Source of the DNA: Craspedostauros australis
Lineage: Eukaryota; Bacillariophyta; Bacillariophyceae; Mastogloiales; Achnanthaceae
Direction: 5' to 3'
DNA: 64,000 bases
NCBI GenBank assembly: GCA_026770025.1
Contig: JAMXDE010000011.1
Coordinates: 248,001 to 312,000 of the forward strand
The translations under genes were made by a program, and so were the position numbers. Positions within the stretch are counted from its first letter, which is position 1; each line of letters starts with the position of its first letter. The notes beneath the pieces were generated by a model. The model ran no database searches. It saw only the letters and a program-made list of their open reading frames with translations, and was not told the origin of the DNA. This document shows positions 1 through 10,069 of the stretch, one piece after another.

Positions 1-641
1 ATGCCGGTCTTCCATGTGTGGAAGAATGCGTTATGGTTCGCGAAGAGCGTGATGAGAGCCGTGATGGCCACAATAGACGCGTAGAGGTAGCCTTCGGTTC
101 GTGAGAGGTTGCCTTCGAAGTATTCGACGAGCTGTCCCAGCGCCAGCGATTGACCAATCCTGGCCACGGAGAGCGTGAGCATCATCGGCTGCACAAACCA
201 CATCTTGGCCAACGCGAGCTTGAGGATTGCCATCTTGAGATTGGGCGATCGGCCAGCGGCGGCCGCAATCCGTTGCTCCTGTGCCCACAGATCGTTCATC
301 ATTCGGAGGTTGAACTCGGACGTCTCCTTCTCTGCCAGATGAGGAAGATCAATCTCCTTCAGGTCCTGGTTCTGCAACCCCTTGTTGAGCAAAGGCATCA
401 CCCATGAGAAGGTGAGCCGCGTCCACAAGGAAGAGCTTTCCAGCAGATTTCGCGGTCGCTGCTCAGTTGCGGCATCGCTGTTGTGAGGATGGGTCTGTGT
501 GTGAGTGTCAGCGTGGGTGTTTGTATGGATGTTCACATGGATGTTTGCATTTGCAGTTGAACGTGTTTGGGGATCGGTTGGACTGCTTTCTTCGTTGATT
601 CCGCCATCACACATGGTTTCGCCACCACCGTCTTCTGACAT
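1..641 (-). CDS. ABCC-family (MRP-type) ABC transporter, N-terminal part, cut by window edge
   Basis: An open frame runs from an ATG at 641 off the left edge (about 213 residues seen). After a polar His/Asn/Thr-rich tail comes LWTRLTFSWVMPLLNKG (about residues 72-88), then a DL...DLPHLAEKE segment and the start of the first membrane domain (AILKLALAKMWFVQPMMLTL). This order is the usual cytosolic lead into transmembrane domain 1 of ABCC exporters of conjugated or amphipathic anions. The nucleotide-binding domains lie outside the window, so substrate and completeness cannot be judged. A second in-frame ATG at 614 is an alternative start. The frame stays open upstream of 641, so a 5' exon is possible. 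Family assignment is good; the specific subfamily member is unknown. Confidence 0.75.
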   Translation of the reverse strand, partial: MSEDGGGETMCDGGINEESSPTDPQTRSTANANIHVNIHTNTHADTHTQTHPHNSDAATEQRPRNLLESSSLWTRLTFSWVMPLLNKGLQNQDLKEIDLPHLAEKETSEFNLRMMNDLWAQEQRIAAAAGRSPNLKMAILKLALAKMWFVQPMMLTLSVARIGQSLALGQLVEYFEGNLSRTEGYLYASIVAITALITLFANHNAFFHTWKTG

Positions 642-830
642 CTCGAAGATCAGATGCAGTGATTTGCCTTGACACTCTGGTGCTGTCTGCTCTGTCGATT
701 TGTTTGGTCCGTTTGTATTGATCGTTGCTTGCAAGGTTGCACGCTATGTGAGCAAGAAGACGTCGAGGTTGGCATCCGCAATTGAGTGCTCCTTCTCTGC
801 CTCTCTGGGCGTGAGCAAGCTTTTCTTTCC

Positions 831-855
831 CTCTCTCTCTCTCTCTCTTCTCTCT
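831..855. repeat. CT microsatellite
   Basis: A run of about nine CT units followed by a degenerate continuation. It lies about 190 bp upstream of the ABCC start codon. Confidence 0.85.
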
Positions 856-1304
856 TTTATGAGCTCTGCTGGTGCTACTCGGTCTCACGATGCACAAGAA
901 TGGCTTGGGCAGTTCGTGCCCTCTCCTGGACGCGAAGACTTTCGATGGGTGGCTCGATTTGTGTGACCGGCAAGGTTGATGACCATTTTTGTGCGCAACC
1001 CATGCATCCGTGCATGCTGGCGCCATGGTGTGCCTCGCGTCTCTTCGTTGATTGCATCAGGGGTCTTTGTGGTGTGGGCAGGAAGCATTGAGGATGCGTT
1101 GAGTAGTGTTCCTTTGCCGGTTGTTGTTGTTGTTGTTGCTCCCATGCAGTGAATGGGAAGAGAGAGACAATGAATGAACGAAGAGACGAAAGAGACAAGA
1201 AGGGAAAGATGGGGTGAGAACTGTCGCGGCGAGAGCAAAGCATGGCGAATACAACCACCTCCACTCACTTACCTATAATAGTACTCCTCTTTGTTGCCAC
1301 CATT

Positions 1305-1480
1305 GCGATGCTGCTCCAGCCTCCAGCTTGGAGGACAAGCTATCACAGGGAATTTGTTTTTGGGGTTTTGTGTGCCACTCGATGATGTGACTTGCGTCTT
1401 GGTTCATCGAGTGGCACAGAAAAACTCCAAAACATATTCCCATGGTAGCCTGGCCTTCAGGATGGAGGGTGGAGGTGAGG
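1305..1480. repeat. long imperfect inverted repeat (hairpin)
   Basis: The core is a perfect 15-bp inverted repeat: TGTGCCACTCGATGA at 1371-1385 against its complement at 1404-1418, with an 18-nt loop. Outward, the arms keep matching with mismatches and one-base gaps for roughly 60 bp more. Matching blocks include GGGAAT(T)TG/GGGAATATG and CTCCA..CCTCCA on the two arms. The whole could fold as a stem of about 75-80 bp. No open frame overlaps it convincingly. It could be a MITE-like remnant, a small-RNA precursor or a local inverted duplication. Confidence 0.7.
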
Positions 1481-2650
1481 TGTTGACCTGCATGTGTATT
1501 GTGTGGACTAATGTCATGCTGCATCTTTGACCACATGGCTACAACTACACACTAGTGAGAAGCAGCAGCAGCAACAACAACAAAAGGCCATGAGACAGAC
1601 AAGGTGCCAAGAGGGATCTGCGCTCTGTTTGCCCTCCACCCAAACAAGCGCTTCTCGTCAAGACAGAGGTGACAATGGGTCACAGGCTGTGCGGTCTCTC
1701 GCCTTCCCAACTCGCACCACACCAAAGCAGACAACGACGCATCACAGCAGATCGCGCAGCAAAATAGAATGACAGATTCGATTACAGCAGTCGTAGACTA
1801 GATCAAAGGGGGGAAGGGAAAACGGCGTTTTTTTGAATTGCGACTAAGCAAAACGAAAGTCAAAAAGGGATGCGGGCCACCAAATCGCGAAACATTCTTG
1901 CCTGTTTTCCAAAACAACTTGTGTCTTTTCTGGTTATTCTCCTGTTGTGTACACTCTGTATCTTGTTATTTTTTGGCTTTATTCATTCTGGTCCACAGAT
2001 CCTTCGCCTCTCCAAGCTGATTCGAACGAAGAGCAAGAACAGTTGGAAAATAGCAGTAATGGACTCACTTTCTACTCTTTCTGAGTATCGATTCGAAAAC
2101 AAACACCGTTTTCCCTTCCCCCAAAGAGTAGAATCGAGTAGAGTAGAGTACAAGTACAGCATCGTGCGTCACGATCATTGCTCTACATGTACTCTACCTC
2201 CTTGCTTCCTTCGTTCGTCGTTTCCTGTCGTGTTGTGGTGTTCCAGGACTTCTCGCCAACACCACGAATTCTGCGACACGGCTCGATCGCTTTTCATGAG
2301 CAATGCGTCTCGGCTTCTCACGTTCCTACTCGCGGCTCGTAGATCGTACGATCCTCATACCCAATACCAGCTACTACTATTGCTACTCGTACAAGGTACT
2401 GCTCAAACGAGTTATGGAGAGATGCGAGAGTCGCTCCACTTTTTGTCTTGCGCTGTCTTGCTGACTGTCTGCGAATCCTCCCACGAAGAGGTGACACATA
2501 AGGCAGAATCGCGCAAAATCACACAGTAATGTTCGTGTGGTGGAATGTCGCACGGTTGGCTAAGCGCATTGTATGCAGTGTTCTCCAGGCATGACGTGCA
2601 ACATTACGCAGTCAAATCATCATCTAACAGCACCCTGCACTCAGATAGAC

Positions 2651-2676
2651 AGAGAGAGAGAGAGAGAGAGAGAGAG
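2651..2676. repeat. AG microsatellite, 13 units
   Basis: Uninterrupted (AG)13 in the gene-poor stretch. Confidence 0.9.
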
Positions 2677-3835
2677 CAGTTCACAGAACTCCTCTCTACG
2701 ACCTATTATAATGTATATCCTCCGTTTCTGTTGATGTGTCTGCTTCGTTTTGGCCTGTGTTGTGTGGATGAGTGACAGTAGTTGCGAACATGACAGTCTC
2801 CACAAGCGTCCGTTGCGTTCCTTGCTCGGATCGAGGTGGAGCGGCACCAATAAACCACGGTACAGACAGGTTGTTTTTCCTCTTTCTGCCGCAGCCATCA
2901 CACTGCGGTGGACGTCTGTCGTATGTGCGCACAGAAACCAGCTCTTGCCGAAATGGGGGACGCGTCGTCACAACATGGAACAGGTGACATGACCACAACG
3001 CCGACACCGGCGCCAAGATCAGAACACGACTACACCTAACGCACAATGAGAAATGCAAGACACCGTGACGCAGAGCAGTTGATGGAAGGAGACCCCCAGA
3101 GAGTATCACAGAGACGGAACTCGTCGCCCGCTGTTGCCCTGCTGTTCGTGCTGTTTCTGCCGCTCTGTCGCTCTGTCGCTAATAGTGACGGGATGTGAGA
3201 ACAAGAACGAGCCAAACTGTCATTCCGCCAAACACTTCATCGCAACGTACACCACAAGTTTCCTCCCTTTGTCCTGTCTCTTCCGGTCATGTGCCATGTG
3301 TCATGTGTCTTCCTTCGCAACACTCATGCGCGAGGCGAGATACCGCACGAGTGCATGTAACGTGAAATGCAATCACTGTGACAGTGTCCGAGGACAAGTA
3401 CGAGTACCTTGTTCGTATCTTCCCACAGCCAAATCGCACCGCACGAGTGTACGGTACCGTGCCGATGCACCCAGGCGGGCAGGCGAGCGCAAGTGAAGAG
3501 AGAAGGACATGTTGTGATGTGGCATGATACGATTTGTTGCGAACACATCAGAATGAGCCGAATGATTGAGCTTCGTACCGGCGTTGCTGAACCTAGAGAG
3601 GCTATATAACCGAATCAGTCTGTTGTTGGAGCCTCTGTCTGTCTGCAAAACGTCGAAAATGTCTCATACAGGATTCGAGGGAGGTGACAGTTTATGAACA
3701 GCAACGGAAATTGAAGCGTCCGTTTCGTGATTCACCGCAAACAGACACGGCGAACTTACACTTCCGAGAAAATGCAAACAGACAAACTTTGATCGGTGGA
3801 GTCAATTTTGTTCCCATGATTGTGTACTTGTCCTC

Positions 3836-3860
3836 GTTTCATTTCATTTCATTTCATTTC
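3836..3860. repeat. TTTCA pentanucleotide tandem repeat
   Basis: Five tandem copies of a TTTCA/ATTTC unit upstream of the silicon-transporter 3' end. Confidence 0.85.
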
Positions 3861-4195
3861 GTGATTGTTTTGCTGTTGTTTGGTTAACTTTGGTTTATGT
3901 ATCTCATTAGTGTTCAGTGTGTGTGTGTGCTGCGCCTGCTCTCGTCCTGCGAGATCACGAACTAGATCAGGACATGATTGTCTGGTTCCTGAATTCGTGT
4001 CTTCATGCCAACACACTGAGGGTCATCTTGATTTGCATCCGCATTTGTATTTGCAGTTGGATTGCATTGGAAAAATATGCAACTGTGCATACTCATGTTC
4101 ATGCTGCGACAGTCCTCAGCATGCGTTCGCTTGATGTGGCTCAGCATCGATCGATCGATGGGTTGATCGATTGGTGAATCGATTGATTGATCGGT

Positions 4196-5836
4196 TTAGG
4201 CATCCATCTCAAGAGCGACATCGGTCATGTCGCTCTCTTCCTCCTGGTTCAGTCTGTTCAGTGCCTGCATCTCCTTGCGGATGGAGGCCTCGAAGACGGC
4301 GGCGTCGGCCTTGCTCTCGCAACCATCGACCTCCTCGCGGAGGCTCTTGATGTTGGACAGGATGGTGGCACGGCGGGAAGAGAAGGATTCTGGCTGGGCG
4401 GCCAAGGCCTTCTGCATCTCGAGGTACTCGCGTGGAACGGCGGTGGCACCGGCTTCTCCAGTCAGCACGTTGGTTCCGAGGTGCAGGTTGCGGTTGCTCT
4501 GGTGGTCTGGCTTCATGCCGGCGGCACGTTCCTCTGGGGTGCCAATGTACACCTCATCGAGCTGGAAGCCAGAGACGGCCTTGTGAATGGAAGCGAGAAC
4601 CCAGGCTCCGGAGCAGATACCGGTGGCTTCCAACAACAGACAGAGCTGGAGGAAGATGTAGACGATTGGGTTGGAAAGGAAGGCGATGGGGAAGACGGAT
4701 GCGACCAGCTGCCATGTGATGGAGGCGATGATGGTGGTGATGAGGGCTCCGAGAAGTCCGGTGTTGAAGAATTCCTGGGTGCTGTCGGAGACTCCGAAGA
4801 TGTTCTCGCCGGTTCCGACCTCGACATCGAGAGTGGTGACACGGGCGATGATGAAGAAGCACATGGTCACGCAGATCTGACGTCCGATCATGAATCCTGG
4901 AAGGTTGCGTCCGTCACCGCGGAACAGAAGTTCGCAGGTCTTGCGGGCCATTGGGTGGTCTCCACGATCCTCCTTTGGAAGCTTGGCGACGGCGAAGAAG
5001 GCGATCTGCATACCCTCGAGCATACCGACGATGGACATGAAGAGGAAGAAGAGGATGACGGCGACTCCGTTTGGCACTCCGGCCCACATGGTGGTCTTTC
5101 CATCGAAGAGGGCGACGAGGGTGACGGCCATGGCGTAGCACAGGATGGCGAGGGAGATGAGGATGCGGCCCCAGTAGAAGAGGTTCTGGGCACCGTCGCG
5201 TGGTGGTTCCTTGGACTCGATTTCCTTGCCGGATGCCCAGACGAAGAACATCTGGACGAGGTAGCACGAATGAAGAAGTCCGGAGAACTCGATGGCGAGG
5301 GCGACGTAGAGGGTGAAGACGGCGAAGAAGTTGTTGATGTAGTCAAGCATGCAGAGGGAGGCGTTGACTTGGGAGTTGAGCTGCCCGGCTTGGGCAGTCA
5401 TGAGGATCATGGCGGCTCCGGATCCGAGGAAGATCTGGATGATGATGTCTGGGAGTCCGAAGACTTCGGCATCGGCGAGTGGGGCACCGCACTGGTTGAT
5501 GGTGAAGACCATGAGGAGGACCATGAACTGACGTCCCATGAGGTAGCGGTCGAGGTTGTCACCCTTGTGGGCGAGGGAGGTGCACTTGTGGCTGGTTGGG
5601 TGGGATTCGACGTAGAGGTCGCGGTCGACTGGTGGGAGACCGACGAGAGAACCCTGTCCTCCCTCCACCATGTTGAGCCAGACGAGGGCCGTGATCATGA
5701 TGACGACGGCGACCACTGGGTGGACCTCGGACGAGACCTTGGTCTGCTCATTGAAGATGAGTCCGCAGACGATGGTGATCGAGAAGATGAGGAGTCCGGT
5801 GGAGTACACCGACTTGATGAGCTGAATGGGATCCAT
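4196..5836 (-). CDS. SIT: silicon transporter (SIT)
   Basis: Sodium-coupled silicic acid uptake transporter, a family typical of diatoms, acting at the plasma membrane (and possibly intracellular membranes) to supply frustule formation. The 546-residue frame begins at the ATG at 5836 (MDPIQLIKSVYSTG), which matches the family start; upstream codons lack an ATG. About ten membrane spans are visible. The paired family motifs are present in both halves: EGGQ with GRQF, then EGMQ with GRQI. The AGQLNSQ and CMLD motifs discussed for this family lie between them. The C-terminal 70 residues after the last span are charged and helical (EMQKALAAQPESFSSRR...), matching the coiled coil known at SIT C-termini. 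The gene is uninterrupted, intronless and of family length. Confidence 0.95.
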   Translation of the reverse strand: MDPIQLIKSVYSTGLLIFSITIVCGLIFNEQTKVSSEVHPVVAVVIMITALVWLNMVEGGQGSLVGLPPVDRDLYVESHPTSHKCTSLAHKGDNLDRYLMGRQFMVLLMVFTINQCGAPLADAEVFGLPDIIIQIFLGSGAAMILMTAQAGQLNSQVNASLCMLDYINNFFAVFTLYVALAIEFSGLLHSCYLVQMFFVWASGKEIESKEPPRDGAQNLFYWGRILISLAILCYAMAVTLVALFDGKTTMWAGVPNGVAVILFFLFMSIVGMLEGMQIAFFAVAKLPKEDRGDHPMARKTCELLFRGDGRNLPGFMIGRQICVTMCFFIIARVTTLDVEVGTGENIFGVSDSTQEFFNTGLLGALITTIIASITWQLVASVFPIAFLSNPIVYIFLQLCLLLEATGICSGAWVLASIHKAVSGFQLDEVYIGTPEERAAGMKPDHQSNRNLHLGTNVLTGEAGATAVPREYLEMQKALAAQPESFSSRRATILSNIKSLREEVDGCESKADAAVFEASIRKEMQALNRLNQEEESDMTDVALEMDA

Positions 5837-6902
5837 CTTGGTTGTCTGTCTGTTGTGTTGTTTGTTGCTTTTGCTCTGATTGTCGCTTCTTGTTGCTGTG
5901 ATGCGTTGCAGAACTCGCAATGGTTGAAATTTGTGAGTGATGCAAAGTCAGGTTCGATGGATGCAAGGCATGCGCTGTTGTGTTAACTTGTACGTGATGG
6001 TGATGGTGATGGTGATGTTTGTTCTCACAATTTCGTTTGTTTCGTGTTGGGCTTCGTTTGGTGGTTGTTGTTGACGTTTGTGCGCAAAAAATGAGCGAAA
6101 ATCAGTCCGTGAAAGCTGGAAAGGCGCGATGGAGTTGTGTGACAAAGCCACGACAAGTTCGCATCTTCATACGTTTCTATTCAGCTATGAATGTAATTAA
6201 TTAACAGCCAATGATGGAGACATTGGCGAGCACAGGCAATCCAAACATAACATTTCATAACGTCAAAAGGAAGGAGGGGATAATCCAGTTCACTATTCTG
6301 GCGAACTTGGGAGGAGAGGTGGAAACTAATTTATCAAACATAATTTGGAAGAAACCGAAAATGAATCGGCACGATGCTCTCGGGAGACTCCATCAGTGAG
6401 GACACCATGTTTCATGAATTCGAGTCTCCCAATCACAGCATAGTACAGAAGTGCCAACTTGGTGCTGCGATGAAAGAGAAATACTGTTCTAAGAGTACAA
6501 TATGCAAAGCAGTGAGGTTTCGTGCGCAAAATCTGGGAAAACACAGCAAAGGAGATGGAGGGCTCTGCGTGATCTCTCTCAGCAATTGCGCATTGCTCTC
6601 TACCCGCGTGCATACATTTTCGACATGATCGCATGGATGACAAAGACTGTTACATCTTGTACATTGAGCTTCTATTGAAGGTCTGACTTGCCTTTTGATA
6701 GTCCAAAGCACGGAGCTACAATCGGAGTGGAGTATCTGGTGTGATGAATTCGGTGCACTGTTGGGACATGCCTGTGCTGAAAGATATCCCAGCACGGCTT
6801 TGAACGAGCGCAGGTATCATGACGCATCGACGCACCGACCGGTGCTCATTTGGTGCAATAGCAGCCCGATTTGAAGTCTACGATCCCATGCATTGTGCGC
6901 AC
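5837..6902. other. silicon-transporter upstream region
   Basis: About 1.07 kb between the SIT start and the end of the DUF3110-like gene. It should contain the SIT 5' UTR and promoter. A short GTGATG tandem repeat (about 5996-6018) sits roughly 160 bp upstream of the SIT ATG. I see no coding region. Confidence 0.5.
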
Positions 6903-7706
6903 TTACTGCCATTCAGAAACGGCTTCTCCCAGCCCATCGACGTAGTCGTCATTATCGTCGTCGTCGTCGTCGTCATCGTCATCGTCATCTTCTTCTTCTG
7001 TATTCGCTTCGAAGGTTGCAGCCAACCGTTCCCGCTCCTCCCTGAGCTCCTGCTCTTCCTCCAACTCCTTCGCAACCTCTGCCGGCGGACGAAGGTTGGT
7101 GCCCTTCGGTACAACTCGGAATTCCTGGCCCATCGAGTTGCAAAATTGCCGGAAAGGTTCAAAGTCCGATTCGGCAGGCTCCGGATCGAAGATTGCCATG
7201 GCGTCTTGCCGCAGCAAGGCGGCGAATTGTTCACATTCTTCCTCCGATTCGAATGCCAGAAGGATATTGTTGCCGGATCCCTTGGGGAATTCGACGCTGT
7301 AGGCACCCTGATCAGGCTGGCCGACATTGAATGCGATGATGTGAATCGACTCAGGCTGCAGATCATCATCCACAGGCCTTGAGAAGAATTCGAAGTACTG
7401 GTTCTGCTGATCTTCCATGCGTTGCCTCAGTGAATCCATGTCGAACTTGCTTTCGCCGTCGATGTCGTCATCGCTTGTGGGGCTTGAGCAAAGGGAGGTC
7501 GTGATGTGTCCATGCTTTAGCAATGCCGCTTGATGAATGAAGGTCGGCGGCAATGGACCGCGATGTGCCGGATGCATTCCAATCCGTTCGCCGCATCCCA
7601 CCGTTCGGTGTTGAAATCCAGCACACGGTGGTGGGAACAAGGTGCACGAGTATTGCAAAAGAGCTGCGGCGAGCAACGCGTGAAGTCGTTTGGTTTCCAG
7701 CATCAT
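6903..7706 (-). CDS. plastid-targeted DUF3110-like protein
   Basis: The 267-residue frame starts at tandem ATGs (7706/7703). The N-terminus reads as a signal peptide (LHALLAAALLQYSC...) ending CAG-F, the diatom plastid-import pattern with Phe at +1. The central part (IHIIAFNVGQPDQGAYSVEF...FESEEECEQFAALLRQDA) resembles the DUF3110 domain of cyanobacteria and plastids, whose function is not established. The C-terminus is a charged helix followed by an unbroken run of Asp (about 14). In-frame codons continue upstream of 7706, but they lie before the signal peptide and look like 5' UTR. Plastid targeting is well supported; the domain name is a reading by eye. Confidence 0.65.
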   Translation of the reverse strand: MMLETKRLHALLAAALLQYSCTLFPPPCAGFQHRTVGCGERIGMHPAHRGPLPPTFIHQAALLKHGHITTSLCSSPTSDDDIDGESKFDMDSLRQRMEDQQNQYFEFFSRPVDDDLQPESIHIIAFNVGQPDQGAYSVEFPKGSGNNILLAFESEEECEQFAALLRQDAMAIFDPEPAESDFEPFRQFCNSMGQEFRVVPKGTNLRPPAEVAKELEEEQELREERERLAATFEANTEEEDDDDDDDDDDDDNDDYVDGLGEAVSEWQ

Positions 7707-8277
7707 GAATACGCTCGCTGTCGTTCTCTTCTTGGCTGTTTCGATGTGTCGCGGTATGCTTGGTGCTTGCTGGTTGGATTCTTGTGATGTGATGTGATGT
7801 GATGAGTGACGAGTGATGATTGTTCCGTCGCAGTGATTGGCTTGTCGATGTTGATGTTTGTGTTTTGTGTTGTTTGGTTGGTGACGTGCGGGTTCTGGTT
7901 GATTCTGGGCCAACCAAATCTGCCGATCGACTCGTTGGATCTAACTTTTGGCGCGCAACAGCACGTGTTCGTTGTTGTGTGTTCTCACTGTTGACACTGA
8001 AAGACGTCGAACCCAAAACGCACGGATGATCATTGGAATCTTCCTCTCTTTGGGAACAATGACACAAAGGAGACTTCACCTCTTCTTCTGCTGAACCTCA
8101 TGCCATACAGGCCATACAAACCATACTACTACAGACCATACACACAGCTGCATACCTGCACGTCAATACTCATATCACAGTAGCATTTCCGCTTGGTACA
8201 AATCCAAGAACGGTTCCAATTGCAGCACTGCGAGCAAAGCACACGAAGGAGAAAGCACGCTACTATACGAAGACACC
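7707..8277. other. divergent promoter region
   Basis: A 571-bp gap between two genes transcribed away from each other, so it holds both promoters. A GTGAT tandem repeat (about 7783-7803) lies in the probable 5' UTR of the minus-strand gene. No other gene is seen. Confidence 0.5.
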
Positions 8278-9768
8278 ATGCCTCCCGTCGTTCCGGCCGG
8301 CAAGGAAAATGATACGAGCTCTGCGTCCAATTCGCAGTGCGTGCAACTGGGATTCTCAGTGGAGTACGAAGACCAGGAGCATCGCATGTTCGTGGGCCAC
8401 AAGCTCGCATCATGGCGCGATTGGGATGGTGGGCAGATCGGGGGGAGGCCCTCGTGGCTGCAGCCGAAGGATCTGCCGAAGGGTTACGTGAAATGCAACA
8501 ACTGCGAAGAACCCATGTCCTTCATCTGTCAGCTTTACGCACCGGCTGATGATGTTCGCCAATCTGCATTCCATCGATCGCTCTACGTCTTCGTTTGCGC
8601 ATCGAGACAGTGCGCCACTGCCACGACGGGATCCGTGCGCGTACTGAGAACGCAGCTGCCCAAGGACAATCCCTACCTTCCCTCCGTGGATGATGACGAT
8701 GTCGAGACATGGGCAATGCATCTGCCGGAGGCTCACGACATCAACCTCTGCCACGTCTGCGGCCAACGAAGCCAAGGCAAGTGCCCCGTCCAGGGGTACC
8801 ATTTCTGTGGCAAGCACCATCAGAAAGAGCACAAAAAGCACGTATTCGACAAGCAGTTATTGTCCAAGTCCGGCGACTTCAGCTTTCTACCGTCTGTGTA
8901 CCACGAATCCGAGCTGGTGGTTGAAGAAGAGCCGGCCGAAAAGATAAAGATCGAAGTCGATTTGGAGACGGGCAAGTCCAAGACGCCGCTGTTTGCATCA
9001 TCGGCGGATGCAAAAGATGGCGAAAAGAAACCAGCAGCGAACGCTGACACCAAAATTAGTGACAACGATGATATCGACGATGAAGACTTGGAACAGAAGG
9101 ACCTCAACGAGATGATCGGTGCCGGCACTGCCACGACGGCCGCCGCCGTCACGGATGACGAGACGACGATGCAGTTTTACGCGCGCATCAATGGACCCAA
9201 GAATGTGCAAGATCAATGCTTGCGGTACTTGCGATGGCCCAGCCACGAGCTGGCGGCGCAAACGGATACGCCGTTGTGGATCCATTCCGACGCGCAGCCC
9301 ACGACGGTGCCCGACTGTTCTATTTGCGGCGCGCAGCGCAAATTCGAATTTCAGATCATGCCACAGATGATCCATCGGTTGCTCAAGGATCATCGCACGC
9401 AGCATGCGCACGCTGCCGTGCGGACGAGCTTGAACACGGAGGAGCGCAAGAAGGCCATCATGGCGGCCGCCAACATCATCGAGTCAACGCCGCCGGAACA
9501 GGTCTCGCCGCACCTGGTGGATGCCAACAAGAAGGCCATCCATGATATGCAAAGCGAGCTGCTCAAGACGGAGGAAGATTTGGAGTGGGGTGTCATATCG
9601 GTCTACACGTGCACGGGAAGCTGCGGCGATTTGGCTGTTGTGGACGAGGCGAAGGATAATGGTGGTGGTAGTGGTGGTGACGATGGCAGCAATGCTGCAA
9701 ATGCAAATGACCTGGGAGCCTACCGAGAAGAGTTTGCCTGGAGGCAACCGTCGCTGGATTCAAGGTAG
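8278..9768 (+). CDS. PDCD2: PDCD2/Tsr4-family ribosomal protein uS5 chaperone
   Basis: 496 residues, no intron. The N-terminal PDCD2 block is clear: GGQIGGRPSWL (about residues 53-63), C-NN-C (KCNNCEE), then FICQLYAP...FHRSLYVFVC. A MYND-like Cys/His segment follows (LCHVCGQRSQGKCPVQGYHFCGKHHQKEH, split here by eye into C..C, C and H/C pairs). A long acidic linker leads to the C-terminal PDCD2_C domain: QFYARINGPKNVQDQCLRY, then CSICGAQRKFEFQIMPQ, and near the end GVISVYTCTGSC and EEFAWRQ. In yeast and animals this family binds newly made uS5 and delivers it to the pre-40S particle. By homology the protein is cytosolic or nucleolar. Family assignment is strong. Confidence 0.9.
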   Translation: MPPVVPAGKENDTSSASNSQCVQLGFSVEYEDQEHRMFVGHKLASWRDWDGGQIGGRPSWLQPKDLPKGYVKCNNCEEPMSFICQLYAPADDVRQSAFHRSLYVFVCASRQCATATTGSVRVLRTQLPKDNPYLPSVDDDDVETWAMHLPEAHDINLCHVCGQRSQGKCPVQGYHFCGKHHQKEHKKHVFDKQLLSKSGDFSFLPSVYHESELVVEEEPAEKIKIEVDLETGKSKTPLFASSADAKDGEKKPAANADTKISDNDDIDDEDLEQKDLNEMIGAGTATTAAAVTDDETTMQFYARINGPKNVQDQCLRYLRWPSHELAAQTDTPLWIHSDAQPTTVPDCSICGAQRKFEFQIMPQMIHRLLKDHRTQHAHAAVRTSLNTEERKKAIMAAANIIESTPPEQVSPHLVDANKKAIHDMQSELLKTEEDLEWGVISVYTCTGSCGDLAVVDEAKDNGGGSGGDDGSNAANANDLGAYREEFAWRQPSLDSR

Positions 9769-10069
9769 CCGAAGAGTATGGAGTAACAGCAAATGTAGTA
9801 GAGACGTGGGCTCTCTTGGGGAAGTCAATTCTTGATACCTTCGTTATTGCGGCTGTTATTGCTGCTTGGGTCACCGCGCCAACGATACAGTTGGAAGAAC
9901 AATCGTACTACAACGAAAGAGCTTGTTTGTCTCTCCAGAGTATGCTTTTGCTCGTGCACACGTGCTTTCAAGCACAAGTAGATGTGCCCACATAGACTAG
10001 ATACTGTGCAACTGATTACTCTACCCCATCATCATACAATTACTACAATTTGACACTGGCAGCTCTTGC
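9769..10069. other. convergent intergenic gap
   Basis: 301 bp between two genes that end towards each other. Expected to hold two 3' UTRs; no other feature seen. Confidence 0.5.

Larger units (their letters stand above)
642..4195. other. 3.5-kb gene-poor stretch
   Basis: I find no convincing gene here. The longest open frame (1870-2529, +) has no recognisable domain and no coding-like codon bias. The stretch holds several microsatellites: CT run 831-855, GTT run near 1121-1138, AG run 2651-2676, TTTCA run 3836-3860. It also holds the long imperfect hairpin listed separately. The bases just upstream of 641 are presumably the ABCC promoter and 5' UTR. The GATC/GATT-rich string at about 4145-4195 lies just past the silicon-transporter stop codon and is probably its 3' UTR. 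Confidence 0.5.

Noticed and set aside
1870..2529. 219-codon plus-strand open frame
   Set aside because: No domain and no coding-like codon bias. It overlaps GAGTAGA-type repeats, so a chance frame is more likely.
4187..5986. 599-codon open frame opposite the silicon transporter
   Set aside because: It is antisense to an unmistakable SIT and is rich in Asp/Glu/Gly with no domain. It stays open because the SIT rarely uses codons whose complements are stops (TTA, CTA, TCA) in that register.
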